Counted from the stretch's first letter, positions 8,344 to 16,993 are shown. The stretch is DNA of 64,000 nucleotides from Paenibacillus sp. cl123 (GCF_900101595.1 NZ_FMYY01000002.1:248001-312000); one strand, 5' to 3'. Numbers and translations: made by a program. The notes: generated from the letters alone by a model not told the origin.

Positions 8344-10278
8344 TCATTTCTGCTGAAGCATCATGTTCCACAGCTCCGTCGTATCGTACCCGAGGCGCCA
8401 GGCGGCGACGCCAGCAAGCTCATGCTTGGCCGCGATATCGATCCGGGCCTTGACGGTCGCTTCGTCCTCTTTCCAGAATACGTAGGTGAATCCGCCTTCC
8501 TTGTATTCCACCTTATACTGCTGGAATGCAGGGTCCCATGTCTGGGTCGCTTTTTTGTCTTGGATCAGCTTAGGGATATCCTTCATGAGAACGGCGCGGT
8601 TGCTGACGAGATTGCCGCTGCCATCCACCTTCCACTCGCGTACATAAAAAGGAATTCCCATAATAAGCTTATCCCGCGGAATACCGTAGGAGAGGAACTC
8701 CTTCACGCCTTCCTCCACCCACTGGAGACCGGCTACAGAGCCTGGCTCCGTGCTGCCCTTCCAATACTGGTCATAAGTCATCGTCATGATATAATCCGCA
8801 ATGGTAGCCAGCTTCTCATGGTCAAACGCTGTCTTTGCATTCCACTTTACGCTGCCGCGGGGCAGATCGACGGAAACAAGCAGGTTTTTGGCGTGAGCGG
8901 CGTTAACCAGTTCTTGCATAAACGTCGTGAAGTTGGCCCTGTCGCTGGCCGCCAGACTTTCGAAGTCCACGTTGATCCCGTGAACCCCCAGCGCTGCTGA
9001 CTTGTCGACCAAGGCTGCGATAAATTTAGCCCGGGCATCCTTGGAAGCGAGAAATTTTGTCGTAAGGGCTGCGTCAAACTGGTTGTTGACGAGCGGATGA
9101 ACGGCCATGCCTTGGCTTTTCAGCCAAGAGACGGTGTCCTTGTTTGACGTATCGGTCAGATTGCCTGACGCATCCGCTAGCGTGAAGTAGGTAGGGGAGA
9201 CGACGTCCAGTCCCCTCGTCGTATTTACTTGGCTGCGGATCGTGGCGTCGGCGGAGCTTCCGTTCCATCCCCAATATTGCAGCTTGCGCAGGTTGTCCCA
9301 GATCGCCGAGCCGTCGTCGTACAGGCGGATGGATGCGTTGCTGTACCCTTTCGCGTATTGCAGCGCCGAGCCGATCGTCGTAAATTCTCCGATCAGATTG
9401 GAGCTTTGGTAAACCTGATAAAAAGGATAATTATTCCATATTATTTGCGCTTTCCCATTCACCTTGGGAGCCTGTTCGTTTTCGATACGTGTGTGGGCGA
9501 ACTGCTTGGCATAAGCGATCGCGTCGTCCAAACTCAGAAAGTCGTTCAGATACGTACTGTTTTGGTATACTTTGAATGGCTTCAGATTGGAAAATACAAC
9601 TTGGCCGGAATTCGTATTGACGACGGTCGAATTGCCCCAGCGGAGAGATTCCTGCACGGCGTCCTCCAGCAGCCCGAACTTCCAGCTGTCCGAAGTATGC
9701 GTGCCTTGGTATACCTGATATACCTTGGGACTTTGGCTGCGCGCCTCAGCTTTGGCGGCGGCGCTTATGTTATCCCACACCCAGGCATGCGAATCCAGTT
9801 CGATAATATGGGAGTTGGACCACTTCTTCGCTTCAAGGATCGCTTCATTTAACGTCCGGAAGGACCAGGATGGCATAGTTCCTTCGCCTTGGTATACCTG
9901 ATATTCGGGGTAATTGTTCCACACCCAGCCGCCGGACTGCAAATCGCGAACGCTGGCGCTGCCCCAATTGGACGCTTCCCGGATCGCTTGCTCCAAGGTA
10001 GCGTATTCCCAGGAGGAGCTGCTGTAGCCGTGCTGATAAACTTTGTAGCGGGGGTAGTTATGCCATACCCAGTTGCGCGAGCCGATCTCTTCGACATGGG
10101 AGTCGGCAAATCGCCGCGCATAGGCTTCGGCCGACTTGTAATCTTGCGCTTCATAGAGCAGGGTCGTATCCTGGTAGACACGGTATTTCGTAGTCTTATC
10201 GGCTGCCGCGGCCGTACCGGCAACGGAGAATAACAAGGAGAGGGCGGTCAACGACAGCAGGGTCTTGCGCTTCAACAT
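8344..10278 (-). CDS. Secreted glycoside hydrolase family 18 protein with six N-terminal repeats
   Basis: The 644-residue protein starts with a signal peptide cut near residue 25 (VAGTAAAADK). Residues about 30-330 hold six degenerate repeats of 45-55 residues, each with a Y-x-VYQ start, a conserved alanine helix and a WxWxNYP-like end. From about 345 a GH18 domain follows. Its catalytic motif reads GINVDFE, with the acid Glu near 440 and the Asp two residues before it; the first Asp of the usual DxxDxDxE is His here. The C-terminal half (YGIPRDKLIMGIPFYVREWK, GGFTYVFWKE, GVAAWRLGYD) resembles Bacillus spore/cortex-type GH18 enzymes such as YaaH and YvbX, which lack chitin-binding domains. 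A role in wall or spore peptidoglycan, or in chitin hydrolysis, is possible. AAAGAGG precedes the start. Confidence 0.85.
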   Translation of the reverse strand: MLKRKTLLSLTALSLLFSVAGTAAAADKTTKYRVYQDTTLLYEAQDYKSAEAYARRFADSHVEEIGSRNWVWHNYPRYKVYQHGYSSSSWEYATLEQAIREASNWGSASVRDLQSGGWVWNNYPEYQVYQGEGTMPSWSFRTLNEAILEAKKWSNSHIIELDSHAWVWDNISAAAKAEARSQSPKVYQVYQGTHTSDSWKFGLLEDAVQESLRWGNSTVVNTNSGQVVFSNLKPFKVYQNSTYLNDFLSLDDAIAYAKQFAHTRIENEQAPKVNGKAQIIWNNYPFYQVYQSSNLIGEFTTIGSALQYAKGYSNASIRLYDDGSAIWDNLRKLQYWGWNGSSADATIRSQVNTTRGLDVVSPTYFTLADASGNLTDTSNKDTVSWLKSQGMAVHPLVNNQFDAALTTKFLASKDARAKFIAALVDKSAALGVHGINVDFESLAASDRANFTTFMQELVNAAHAKNLLVSVDLPRGSVKWNAKTAFDHEKLATIADYIMTMTYDQYWKGSTEPGSVAGLQWVEEGVKEFLSYGIPRDKLIMGIPFYVREWKVDGSGNLVSNRAVLMKDIPKLIQDKKATQTWDPAFQQYKVEYKEGGFTYVFWKEDEATVKARIDIAAKHELAGVAAWRLGYDTTELWNMMLQQK

Positions 10279-10472
10279 GCATCAGCCTCTTTCTGTCCCA
10301 AAGTGCAGAATCTATCACTCTATTAAACGACAGAAACGAGACGAAAGTTGCAAGGTAAATGCTAGAAAGGCGAAAAAGCCCGTTAAGCTTTGGAAATGGT
10401 CTCGAAGCCAACGCAGGTACTTTGCGGGAACCCCTCCCTGTAATTCCCGGATTTGGGGAAAGGAGCACACAG

Positions 10473-10520
10473 CAAAAACCGGCACCGGAACGGATTGCCC
10501 GTTCGCCAGTGCCGGCCGGT
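10473..10520 (-). terminator. Terminator hairpin downstream of the DUF2653 gene
   Basis: ACCGGCACCGGAACG (about 10475-10489) pairs with CGTTCG and GTGCCGGCCGGT further right, with small bulges. On the minus strand it lies just after the stop of the DUF2653 gene and ends in several T residues on that strand (complement of AAAAA at 10471-10476). Confidence 0.6.
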
Positions 10521-10535
10521 CTTCGTTATAAGTTG

Positions 10536-10814
10536 TTACACCGCTACGTAAGCGACAATTTCCTCTTCCAGCTCCAGGCGAATCTGATCGCGGAACACCC
10601 GCATGTTATGCTGGGTGTACAGGAAGCGCTCGATAGCCTCCAGCAAATTTGCTGCGATCAGCACTTGGCTGCGGCCATCGGCCTCCACCTCGGCAGAGAA
10701 GCCGAGATCCTCGTCCCACATCAGCTCAACTTCGACCTGGCTAGGCTGAATCTGTTTGCGTTCCGCCATGTTCAGGCAGACAGCATTGATAATATCCTGC
10801 TCAATAAGCTTCAT
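10536..10814 (-). CDS. DUF2653 family protein (YxcD-like)
   Basis: The 92-residue protein starts MKLIEQDIINAVCLNMAE, contains ELMWDEDLGFSAEVE and ends EEEIVAYVAV. This matches the YxcD/DUF2653 family of small cytosolic Firmicutes proteins. It has no known function, no signal peptide and no membrane segment. It starts 11 bases after the stop of the upstream small membrane protein gene and has a GGAG-type ribosome site, so the two form an operon. A terminator follows. Confidence 0.75.
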   Translation of the reverse strand: MKLIEQDIINAVCLNMAERKQIQPSQVEVELMWDEDLGFSAEVEADGRSQVLIAANLLEAIERFLYTQHNMRVFRDQIRLELEEEIVAYVAV

Positions 10815-10825
10815 GCATCCTGCTC

Positions 10826-11272
10826 CTAGCGGTAGTCATTTCCGCGCGGGTTTTGATCGAACTTTTTACGGTCGCGGAAGTGGACATAGATTTTGCGGAT
10901 GACGACGAACAGGACGACGAGCGCCAGTACGTTCACGAGCATGCCGAGAATGTTGCCTAGCGCGCCCAGACCGCCGAACAAACCTCCGAACAGCATGCCG
11001 GCCAAGCCGCCGATCATCAAACCTTTCATCAGTCCGCCGCTGAAAAATCCGGGCTTTTGCGCAGGAGTCGATGTAGAGGCGGCAGGCGTCTTGGAAGCCG
11101 CCGGATTGGAATTATTGACCCCGCTGTTAGGCGTCTGATTCGTCGAGCCGCTGCTCGGGCTGTAGCTTTTCTTGGATGAAGAGTACTTCTTCGCTGCGTC
11201 AGCTTGCTGCGGAGCGCTGAACGAGAAGGCGATGGTAGCTGCCATCAAGACGAGAGATAGCTTTTTCCACAT
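10826..11272 (-). CDS. Small secreted/membrane protein resembling the N-terminal leader of Tim44-domain proteins
   Basis: The 148-residue protein has a signal peptide (MWKKLSLVLMAATIAFSFSA), a Ser/Pro/Thr/Asn-rich linker, a glycine-rich hydrophobic region (GGLAGMLFGGLFGGLGALG) and one strong transmembrane helix (VLALVVLFVVIRKIYVHF), then a charged tail. The Gly-rich segment followed by a helix and arginines is the usual N-terminal half of bacterial Tim44-like lipid-binding proteins, but the Tim44 domain itself is absent. I place the start at the ATG at 11272, with GGAGG 11 bases upstream; the frame also offers a TTG at 11290. It is co-transcribed with the DUF2653 gene. Function unknown. Confidence 0.7.
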   Translation of the reverse strand: MWKKLSLVLMAATIAFSFSAPQQADAAKKYSSSKKSYSPSSGSTNQTPNSGVNNSNPAASKTPAASTSTPAQKPGFFSGGLMKGLMIGGLAGMLFGGLFGGLGALGNILGMLVNVLALVVLFVVIRKIYVHFRDRKKFDQNPRGNDYR

Positions 11273-11426
11273 GTTGTTTGCATCCTCCAAATATAAGATT
11301 TGAGTATAGTCACACGAACGGTACTACGAATAAGATGGACGGTGGTTTCAACATTTACTCAAAATTGATACAATATTTTATGAGGATGGGCTGAGTAAGA
11401 GAAAATGAACGGGATGGGGGGATAAA

Positions 11427-11984
11427 GTGAGCCGATATCCGGACGAATATGTGCAATATTTGATTTATTTTCATGCGGATAGAGATTATTTCGAATGCCA
11501 TGAGGTGCTGGAGGAATACTGGAAGGAGCATCCGGAGGACCCGAGGGGCGGTGCTTATGTCGTGCTGATCCAGATCGCCGTCGCCTCCTACCATGAGCGC
11601 AGAGGGCGGAGGAGCGGAGCGGCCAAGATGCTGCAGGGCGCTGTGGAGCGGCTGGCGCGTACCTCGCTGGCTCCCCTCGGACTCGATCAGGAAGAGACGC
11701 TAGCCAGATTGGAGAAGCGGCTGCGGGAGCTCGAGGCAGGAGACAAGCCGTTCGAGGATCTGAATCTGCCGATCGCCGACCCCGAGCTGCTGGATCTTTG
11801 CCGGGAGCAATGCCGCGGCAGGGCGGACTGGGAGCGGCCGAGTCCGATGGAGGATCTATTTTTGCTGAACAAGCATACCCTTCGCGACCGGAGCGGGGTC
11901 ATCGCGGAGCGGCTGCGGCAGAAGGAGCTGCGGCTGGCCGAACGTCGTTCTTCCTCTCGTCCCGGGCAGGCGGAGGGGCAATGA
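11427..11984 (+). CDS. DUF309 domain protein
   Basis: The 185-residue protein carries the DUF309 signature: YFHADRDYFECHEVLEEYWKEH near residue 10 with conserved His and Glu residues, followed by QIAVASYHERRG. The family forms a small all-helical fold of unknown role. The C-terminal 70 residues are charged and Arg-rich and less conserved. The start is a GTG preceded by GGGGGAT. The gene is divergent from the small membrane protein gene at 11272. Confidence 0.8.
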   Translation: MSRYPDEYVQYLIYFHADRDYFECHEVLEEYWKEHPEDPRGGAYVVLIQIAVASYHERRGRRSGAAKMLQGAVERLARTSLAPLGLDQEETLARLEKRLRELEAGDKPFEDLNLPIADPELLDLCREQCRGRADWERPSPMEDLFLLNKHTLRDRSGVIAERLRQKELRLAERRSSSRPGQAEGQ

Positions 11985-12085
11985 GCTGCCTCTTGCTTGA
12001 CGGAGTGCCGATCAAGTACAATTTTATAGAAAGTATGCTAGCAAAATACCACTACATAAACAGCTGCGGAGCGGAGGAAAGCATT

Positions 12086-12640
12086 ATGAATGAATCATTG
12101 AAAACCATACTGGCGTTTAACCAGGAATTTGTCGAGGGCCGGAAGTATGAGCCATATCTGACTTCTAAATTTCCGGACAAGAAGTATGTCATCCTGACAT
12201 GCATGGATACCCGGCTGATCGAGCTGCTGCCGGCCAGCATGAACATCAAGAACGGCGATGTCAAAATTATCAAGTCGGCGGGCGGTATCGTCAACACGCC
12301 GTTCGGCGGCATCATGCGCAGTATTCTCATCGCTATCTACGAGCTCGGCGCAAGCGAAGTGTTCGTAATCGGCCATCATGATTGCGGGATGAGCAGCGTC
12401 AACCCGGAGCGGGTGAAGAAGAAGTTTATCGAGCGGGGCATCAAGCAGGATACGATCGATATTATCGAGTACTCGGGCATGAATCTGGAGCGCTGGCTTC
12501 GAGGGTTTGACGATGTGCGGGAGAGCGTGCGCGGCAGCGTGAATCTGATCCGCAATCATCCGCTGATTCCGGATATTCCGGTTCATGGACTGGTCATAGA
12601 TCCCGCTACCGGCAAGCTGGACGTTATCGTGGAAGGCTAG
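12086..12640 (+). CDS. Beta-class carbonic anhydrase
   Basis: The 184-residue protein has the three zinc ligands of beta carbonic anhydrases: Cys39 in the CMDTR motif, and His97 and Cys100 in the HHDCGM motif. The Asp41-Arg43 dyad is also present. It is a short class like B. subtilis YtiB and YbcF. It interconverts CO2 and bicarbonate in the cytoplasm. I chose the ATG at 12086, preceded by GGAGGAAA; the frame is open much further upstream through the DUF309 gene in a different frame, which is incidental. It stands between DUF309 and the convergent HesB-like gene. Confidence 0.88.
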   Translation: MNESLKTILAFNQEFVEGRKYEPYLTSKFPDKKYVILTCMDTRLIELLPASMNIKNGDVKIIKSAGGIVNTPFGGIMRSILIAIYELGASEVFVIGHHDCGMSSVNPERVKKKFIERGIKQDTIDIIEYSGMNLERWLRGFDDVRESVRGSVNLIRNHPLIPDIPVHGLVIDPATGKLDVIVEG

Positions 12641-12674
12641 TCCGACCTCTCGTCCCGGTCCCGGCCGGGGACTA

Positions 12675-13010
12675 TCAGACGCGCTTGTCCACCAAGTTCA
12701 TATGCGCGTTATAAATTTGGCCGCGGCTCTTCAATATGAAGCTGCGGCCTTCGCTTTTATAGTCCAAGGTCATGAAGTCTTCAAAGTAAATTTCATGCTT
12801 CTTGTCGATCCACAAGGCGTGTGCGAGCCCGGACGTTACGATAGCCAGGTCGTTTGGCTGGGGAGCGTTCTCAATCCATAAGGTCGGCACGCCGTTCACG
12901 GCGCAGCCGCAGCCTTCGTTATCGTAAACAAGTCTCAGGACGCCGGACTGTCTCGCGTCAAAATGCTGTTCGATGACCGCTGCGGCCTGTTCGGTACAAG
13001 TGATTTGCAT
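12675..13010 (-). CDS. HesB/IscA-like iron-sulfur cluster biosynthesis family protein (YqkB-like)
   Basis: The 111-residue protein has the HesB fold pattern: MQITCTEQAAAVIEQHF, then LRLVYDNEGCGCAVNG with a Cys-Gly-Cys pair, and a DKKHEIYFEDFMTLDY stretch. This matches the divergent YqkB-type members found in Bacilli, which lack the usual three-cysteine A-type scaffold motif. Whether it binds Fe-S clusters is not shown. The start has AAGGAGGG upstream. It is convergent with the carbonic anhydrase gene and divergent from the M32 peptidase gene. Confidence 0.78.
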   Translation of the reverse strand: MQITCTEQAAAVIEQHFDARQSGVLRLVYDNEGCGCAVNGVPTLWIENAPQPNDLAIVTSGLAHALWIDKKHEIYFEDFMTLDYKSEGRSFILKSRGQIYNAHMNLVDKRV

Positions 13011-13117
13011 GGGCGGTTATCCCTCCTTCGCCCTTATTGTGACGGAAGTTGCTTCTCATTTCAAGACCAAGTATGATCAAGCATATACCAATACCAAGGA
13101 ATGGAAGGGGTACGCGT

Positions 13118-14638
13118 ATGGGATCTGAAGCGCATGCGGCGAAATGGGAGCAGTTTAAGCAGTATGTGAAAAAAATGAAAAGCTATGAGGAAGCGATCGG
13201 CCTCATCTATTGGGATATGCGGACCGGCGCGCCGAAGAAAGGCATGGCTGCCCGATCCGAGGTTGTCGGAGATTTGTCCGGCGAGCTGTTCAAGCTGTCG
13301 GTATCCGAGGAGATGCGCGAGTTCACGGAATATTTCTCTCAGCCTGAGCATCAGGAAGGGCTGAGCCGGATCGACAAGCGCATCGTCAGCGAGTGCAAGA
13401 AGGACTATGACCGCAGCAAAAAAATACCGCCCGCGCGTTATCAGGAGTATGTGGTGCTGACCACGCAGGCGGAGACGGCTTGGGAAGAAGCCAAGCATAA
13501 CGCCGACTTCGATTCTTTCCTGCCATATTTGGAGAAGATCGTGGCATTCAATCACGAGTTCATCGAGCTGTGGGGTTATGAAGGCCATAAATACAATACG
13601 CTCCTCGATATGTATGAGCCGGGCATGACCGTCGAGAAGCTGGATCAAGTGTTCGGCGCGCTGCGGGAGAAGGTAGTTCCGCTCCTCGCAAAGATCCAGG
13701 CGTCCGCGCACAAGCCGGCGACCGGCTTCCTGAAGCAGACATTCGACCAGGATAAGCAGAAGCGATTCAGCCTGTTTATTCTGGAGCAGATGGGCTACGA
13801 CTTCGACGCGGGCCGTCTGGACGAAACGGTGCATCCGTTCGCTACCGGGCTGAATCCCGGAGATGTGCGAATCACTACCCGCTACCTGCCGGACGATGTC
13901 AACAGCGCCTTGTTCGGCACGATCCATGAAGGCGGTCATGCGCTGTATGAGCAAAATATTTCGCAGGAGCTGCTCGGCACCCCGCTGTGCACGGGCACGT
14001 CCATGGGCATACACGAGTCGCAGTCCCGCTTCTGGGAAAATATGATCGGACGCAGCCGTCCGTTCTGGAGCCGGTATTATGCGGATCTGCAGCGCAATTA
14101 TCCGGGGCAGTTCGACGATGTGAGCGCCGAGAGCTTTTACCGGGCTACCAATGAAGTGAAGCCTTCGCTGATCCGGATCGAAGCCGATGAACTGACGTAT
14201 AATCTCCATATTATGGTCAGATACGAGATCGAGAAGGCGCTTTTCGACGGCTCGGTGAAGGCGGCCGATCTGCCTCGCGTATGGAACGAGAAGTACCGCG
14301 AATATTTGGGCATAGAGCCGGCGAACAACGGAGAAGGCGTGCTTCAGGATGTGCATTGGTCGGGCGGCGCCTTCGGCTATTTCCCGTCCTATGCGCTAGG
14401 CAACATGTACGCGGCGCAGATCGCAAGGACGCTGGACCGGGAGCTTGGCGGACTGGATGCGCTGGTCGAGCAGGGCAACCTGCTGCCGGTGAAGGAATGG
14501 CTCGCCGAGAAGATTTACCGTCACGGGAAAAGCCTCACCCCTTCCGAAATCATTCTTGAAGTGACCGGCGAAGAGCTGAATCCCGATTATCTGGTTGAAT
14601 ATTTGCAGGCCAAGTACAGCGACATCTACCAATTGTAA
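13118..14638 (+). CDS. Metal-dependent carboxypeptidase, family M32
   Basis: The 506-residue length is normal for M32 carboxypeptidases (B. subtilis YpwA, thermostable Taq carboxypeptidase). The zinc motif HEGGH is at about residue 266 with the third ligand Glu in GIHESQSRFWENM near 295. Other family marks are IYWDMRTGAPKKG near the start, DVRITTRYLPDD and HWSGGAFGYFPSYALGNMYAAQ. It is a cytosolic enzyme that removes C-terminal residues from peptides. I placed the start at 13118, behind AAGGGG; an upstream in-frame start at 13049 would add residues without homology. A strong terminator follows. Confidence 0.92.
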   Translation: MGSEAHAAKWEQFKQYVKKMKSYEEAIGLIYWDMRTGAPKKGMAARSEVVGDLSGELFKLSVSEEMREFTEYFSQPEHQEGLSRIDKRIVSECKKDYDRSKKIPPARYQEYVVLTTQAETAWEEAKHNADFDSFLPYLEKIVAFNHEFIELWGYEGHKYNTLLDMYEPGMTVEKLDQVFGALREKVVPLLAKIQASAHKPATGFLKQTFDQDKQKRFSLFILEQMGYDFDAGRLDETVHPFATGLNPGDVRITTRYLPDDVNSALFGTIHEGGHALYEQNISQELLGTPLCTGTSMGIHESQSRFWENMIGRSRPFWSRYYADLQRNYPGQFDDVSAESFYRATNEVKPSLIRIEADELTYNLHIMVRYEIEKALFDGSVKAADLPRVWNEKYREYLGIEPANNGEGVLQDVHWSGGAFGYFPSYALGNMYAAQIARTLDRELGGLDALVEQGNLLPVKEWLAEKIYRHGKSLTPSEIILEVTGEELNPDYLVEYLQAKYSDIYQL

Positions 14639-14660
14639 GGAGCGCATAGGTATAAGACCG

Positions 14661-14687
14661 AGCCTTCTCCGACGGAGAAGGTTTTTT
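14661..14687 (+). terminator. Terminator of the M32 carboxypeptidase gene
   Basis: CCTTCTCC (14663-14670), a GAC loop and GGAGAAGG (14674-14681) are followed by six T residues. It is a textbook rho-independent terminator 23 bases after the stop codon. Confidence 0.9.
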
Positions 14688-14805
14688 GGGGAATTCCGTA
14701 GTGTTCTTGTACCTGCTCATCGATGTGATAGTCAAAGTGACCGGATTCCCGCTCGATAAAATCGACCGATTGAAGAAGCAATGCCATTAATGGGTTAGCA
14801 GCATG

Positions 14806-14830
14806 CCGCTCCTGGTTGAGCGGTTTTTTT
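14806..14830 (+). terminator. Second rho-independent terminator
   Basis: CCGCTC (14806-14811), loop CTGGTT, GAGCGG (14818-14823) and seven T residues. Nothing coding is visible between it and the previous terminator, so it may back up read-through or end a short RNA. Confidence 0.7.
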
Positions 14831-14951
14831 GTCATTTATAAAATTTAAAAGGTAGGGTCCCAGCTAAGTACCGGACTCGGCTTTGAAACGAACTCCCTGC
14901 TATGTGCCCTCGCCCTCCGGTTGACTGAATCAGCGTGAAGCTCTCATTTAC

Positions 14952-14999
14952 CCGCCCAGCGAACGATACGACACACACTCCGCACCCTTCGCTGGGCGG
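14952..14999 (+). promoter_or_regulatory. 12-bp inverted repeat in the leader of the ABC transporter operon
   Basis: CCGCCCAGCGAA (14952-14963) and TTCGCTGGGCGG (14988-14999) are perfect inverted copies separated by 24 bases, ending 56 bases before the start of the solute-binding protein gene. It could be an operator or a leader RNA hairpin. There is no T run, and I could not match it to a known riboswitch such as TPP or SAM. Confidence 0.5.
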
Positions 15000-15055
15000 A
15001 TGCATACACTGCCAGTAACTTCTAAAGCAAAATCAACGATGGGAGGGACTGGCTT

Positions 15056-16090
15056 ATGAGCAAGAGATTCGGCCGCAAGAGAGCCTTGCTGGCTGTGGCG
15101 GTGTCCGGCGTGCTGGCGGGAATGGCCTTGCTGGCCGGCTGCGGTATGGGTCCTAAGGACGGAGCTGTGAAGGTCAGAATCGGCGAGGTGACGAGATCCA
15201 TTTTCTATGCGCCTCAATATGTAGCGATTAACCAGGGATTTTTCAAGGAGCAGGGGCTGGATGTGGAACTGACTACGACAGCGGGGGGTGACAAAACGAT
15301 GACTACGCTGCTCTCGGGCGGCATCGATGTGGCGCTGGTCGGCTCCGAAACCTCGATTTATGTGCATCAGCAGGGCAGCGACGACCCGGTATTGAACTTT
15401 GCCCAGCTGACCCAGACCGACGGAACCTTCCTCGTCTCGCGCAAGCCGCTCCAGGGTAAGTTCGATTGGAATACGCTGAAGGGGTCTACCTTCCTCGGCC
15501 AGCGCAAAGGCGGGATGCCGCAGATGGCCGGCGAGTTTACCTTGAAGAAGTACGGCATTGATCCGCATAAGGATCTGAATCTGCTGCAAAATGTGGACTT
15601 CGCCAATATTCCTACGGCCTTCGCCTCCGGAACCGGGGATTACGTGCAGCTGTTCGAGCCTCAGGCGACGATGTTCGAGAAGCAAGGCAAAGGGCATGTT
15701 ATCGCATCGTTTGGCGTGGAGAGCGGCAAGCTGCCCTATACGGTGTTTATGACCAAGAAAAGCTATATGACGAAGCAGCCGGATACCGTTCAGAAATTTG
15801 CCAATGCCGTTCAAAAGGCGCAGCTATGGGTGCAGACCTCGACGCCTGAGCAGATCGCAGATGCGATCATGTCGTTCTTCCCGGATACGGACAAAGAGAT
15901 TGTCATCGGCGTCGTCAAACGCTACAAGGAGCAGGGCTCGTTTGCAACGGACGGTATTGTCGATGAGGCCGAATGGAATAATCTGCAGGACGTGATGGAA
16001 GCGGCCGGCGAACTGAAGCAGCGGGCGGAGCACGGCAAGCTGGTGGACAATAGCTTCGCAGAAAAAGCCAAATCGACCGTTAAGCCATGA
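15056..16090 (+). CDS. ABC transporter substrate-binding lipoprotein (NMT1/sulfonate/nitrate type)
   Basis: The 344-residue protein has a lipoprotein signal peptide with lipobox LLAGC (Cys near residue 29). The mature part starts with KVRIGEVTRSIFYAPQYVAINQGFFKEQGLDVEL, which is the signature of SsuA/ThiY/NMT1-like periplasmic-binding domains. The protein hands an organic sulfur, nitrogen or pyrimidine compound to the membrane complex. GGGAGGG precedes the ATG. An ATP-binding protein and a permease gene follow directly. There is no monooxygenase or thiamine gene nearby, so the substrate is open. Confidence 0.87.
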   Translation: MSKRFGRKRALLAVAVSGVLAGMALLAGCGMGPKDGAVKVRIGEVTRSIFYAPQYVAINQGFFKEQGLDVELTTTAGGDKTMTTLLSGGIDVALVGSETSIYVHQQGSDDPVLNFAQLTQTDGTFLVSRKPLQGKFDWNTLKGSTFLGQRKGGMPQMAGEFTLKKYGIDPHKDLNLLQNVDFANIPTAFASGTGDYVQLFEPQATMFEKQGKGHVIASFGVESGKLPYTVFMTKKSYMTKQPDTVQKFANAVQKAQLWVQTSTPEQIADAIMSFFPDTDKEIVIGVVKRYKEQGSFATDGIVDEAEWNNLQDVMEAAGELKQRAEHGKLVDNSFAEKAKSTVKP

Positions 16091-16159
16091 CTTGGAGCGA
16101 AAAAGTGAAAAAGCAGCCTCCGCCCGGACGCTGCGCCCAGCATACAAGGGGGGATAGCT

Positions 16160-16993
16160 GTGAAGACGACTGCGAATGCTGCGACGGAAACGGCTGCCCG
16201 CGAAGCGGCTATCGAAGTTAATGACGTGACTCACGTGTATGTCAATACAAAAGGGGCTTACCCGGCGCTGGCCGGAATCGATTTGCGGATCAAGACGGGC
16301 GAGTTCGTGAGCCTCATCGGTCCGAGCGGCTGCGGCAAGACGACGATTTTGTCGCTGATCAGCGGGCTGCTGTCTCCCGTGCAAGGCGAGGTTCGCGTGA
16401 TGGGAGAGCCGGTGACCAAGCCAACGCCGCAGGTAGGCTATATGCTGCAGCAGGATTATTTGTTTCCGTGGCGTACGATTGAAGACAATGTCATGCTCGG
16501 GCTGGAGCTGCTGGACCGGAAGAACGACGAGTCCGTCCGGTCCGTGCGGCAGCTGCTGGAGGAGATGGGGCTGGGCGCTTTCCGGCACGCGACGCCCCAG
16601 CAGCTGTCCGGGGGCATGCGCCAGCGCGCCGCGCTGGTGCGTACCTTGGCCGCCGAGCCTGGCATCCTGCTGCTGGATGAGCCGTTCTCCGCGCTGGATT
16701 ACCAGACCAAGCTGCAGCTGGAGGATCTGATCGTGAGCACGCTGAAGGCGAAGGGCAAGACGGCCGTGCTGGTCACGCACGATATTTCGGAGGCCATCGC
16801 GATGAGCGACCGGATTATTGTGCTGCAGCCCCGCCCGGGAAGGCTGCTCGCCGAGGTGGAGGTGCCTGAGCCGATCCGCAGCGCCCTCCCGCTCGAGGCC
16901 CGGGAGAAGGCAGGCTTTCACGAGCTGTTCCGCTCCTTGTGGCAGATGTTCGAGCAGATGGAGAGAAAGGAGGAAGGCCATGACGACGCATGA
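16160..16993 (+). CDS. ABC transporter ATP-binding protein (SsuB/TauB-like)
   Basis: The 277-residue ATPase has Walker A GPSGCGKTT near residue 54, a Q-loop (YMLQQDYLFPW), the signature LSGGMRQRAAL, Walker B ILLLDEPFSALD and the switch His in VLVTHDISEA. It belongs to the nitrate/sulfonate/taurine subfamily. The start is a GTG behind GGGGGGAT. Its stop overlaps the start of the permease gene by 14 bases, which points to translational coupling. Confidence 0.92.
   Translation: MKTTANAATETAAREAAIEVNDVTHVYVNTKGAYPALAGIDLRIKTGEFVSLIGPSGCGKTTILSLISGLLSPVQGEVRVMGEPVTKPTPQVGYMLQQDYLFPWRTIEDNVMLGLELLDRKNDESVRSVRQLLEEMGLGAFRHATPQQLSGGMRQRAALVRTLAAEPGILLLDEPFSALDYQTKLQLEDLIVSTLKAKGKTAVLVTHDISEAIAMSDRIIVLQPRPGRLLAEVEVPEPIRSALPLEAREKAGFHELFRSLWQMFEQMERKEEGHDDA

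Larger units (their letters stand above)
14688..15055. other. Intergenic stretch with a second plus-strand terminator and an inverted repeat
   Basis: No convincing gene lies between the M32 gene and the ABC operon. A second plus-strand terminator is at 14806-14830 (CCGCTC, CTGGTT loop, GAGCGG, seven T residues) although no plus-strand gene precedes it. Further right a 12-bp inverted repeat (14952-14963 and 14988-14999) lies in the probable leader of the ABC operon. A 69-codon minus-strand frame across 14626-14835 contains both terminators and has no ribosome site. Confidence 0.5.

Noticed and set aside
13061..14356. 431-codon minus-strand frame inside the M32 carboxypeptidase gene
   Set aside because: It is antisense to a clear enzyme gene, is rich in Arg/Leu/His as expected for GC-rich antisense frames, and has no homology I recognise.
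14626..14835. 69-codon minus-strand frame between the M32 peptidase gene and the ABC operon
   Set aside because: It contains two plus-strand terminators, overlaps the end of the M32 gene and has no ribosome site before its ATG.
14836..15055. Possible TPP or SAM riboswitch before the NMT1-like importer
   Set aside because: The conserved cores of these riboswitches are not present; only a simple inverted repeat is seen.
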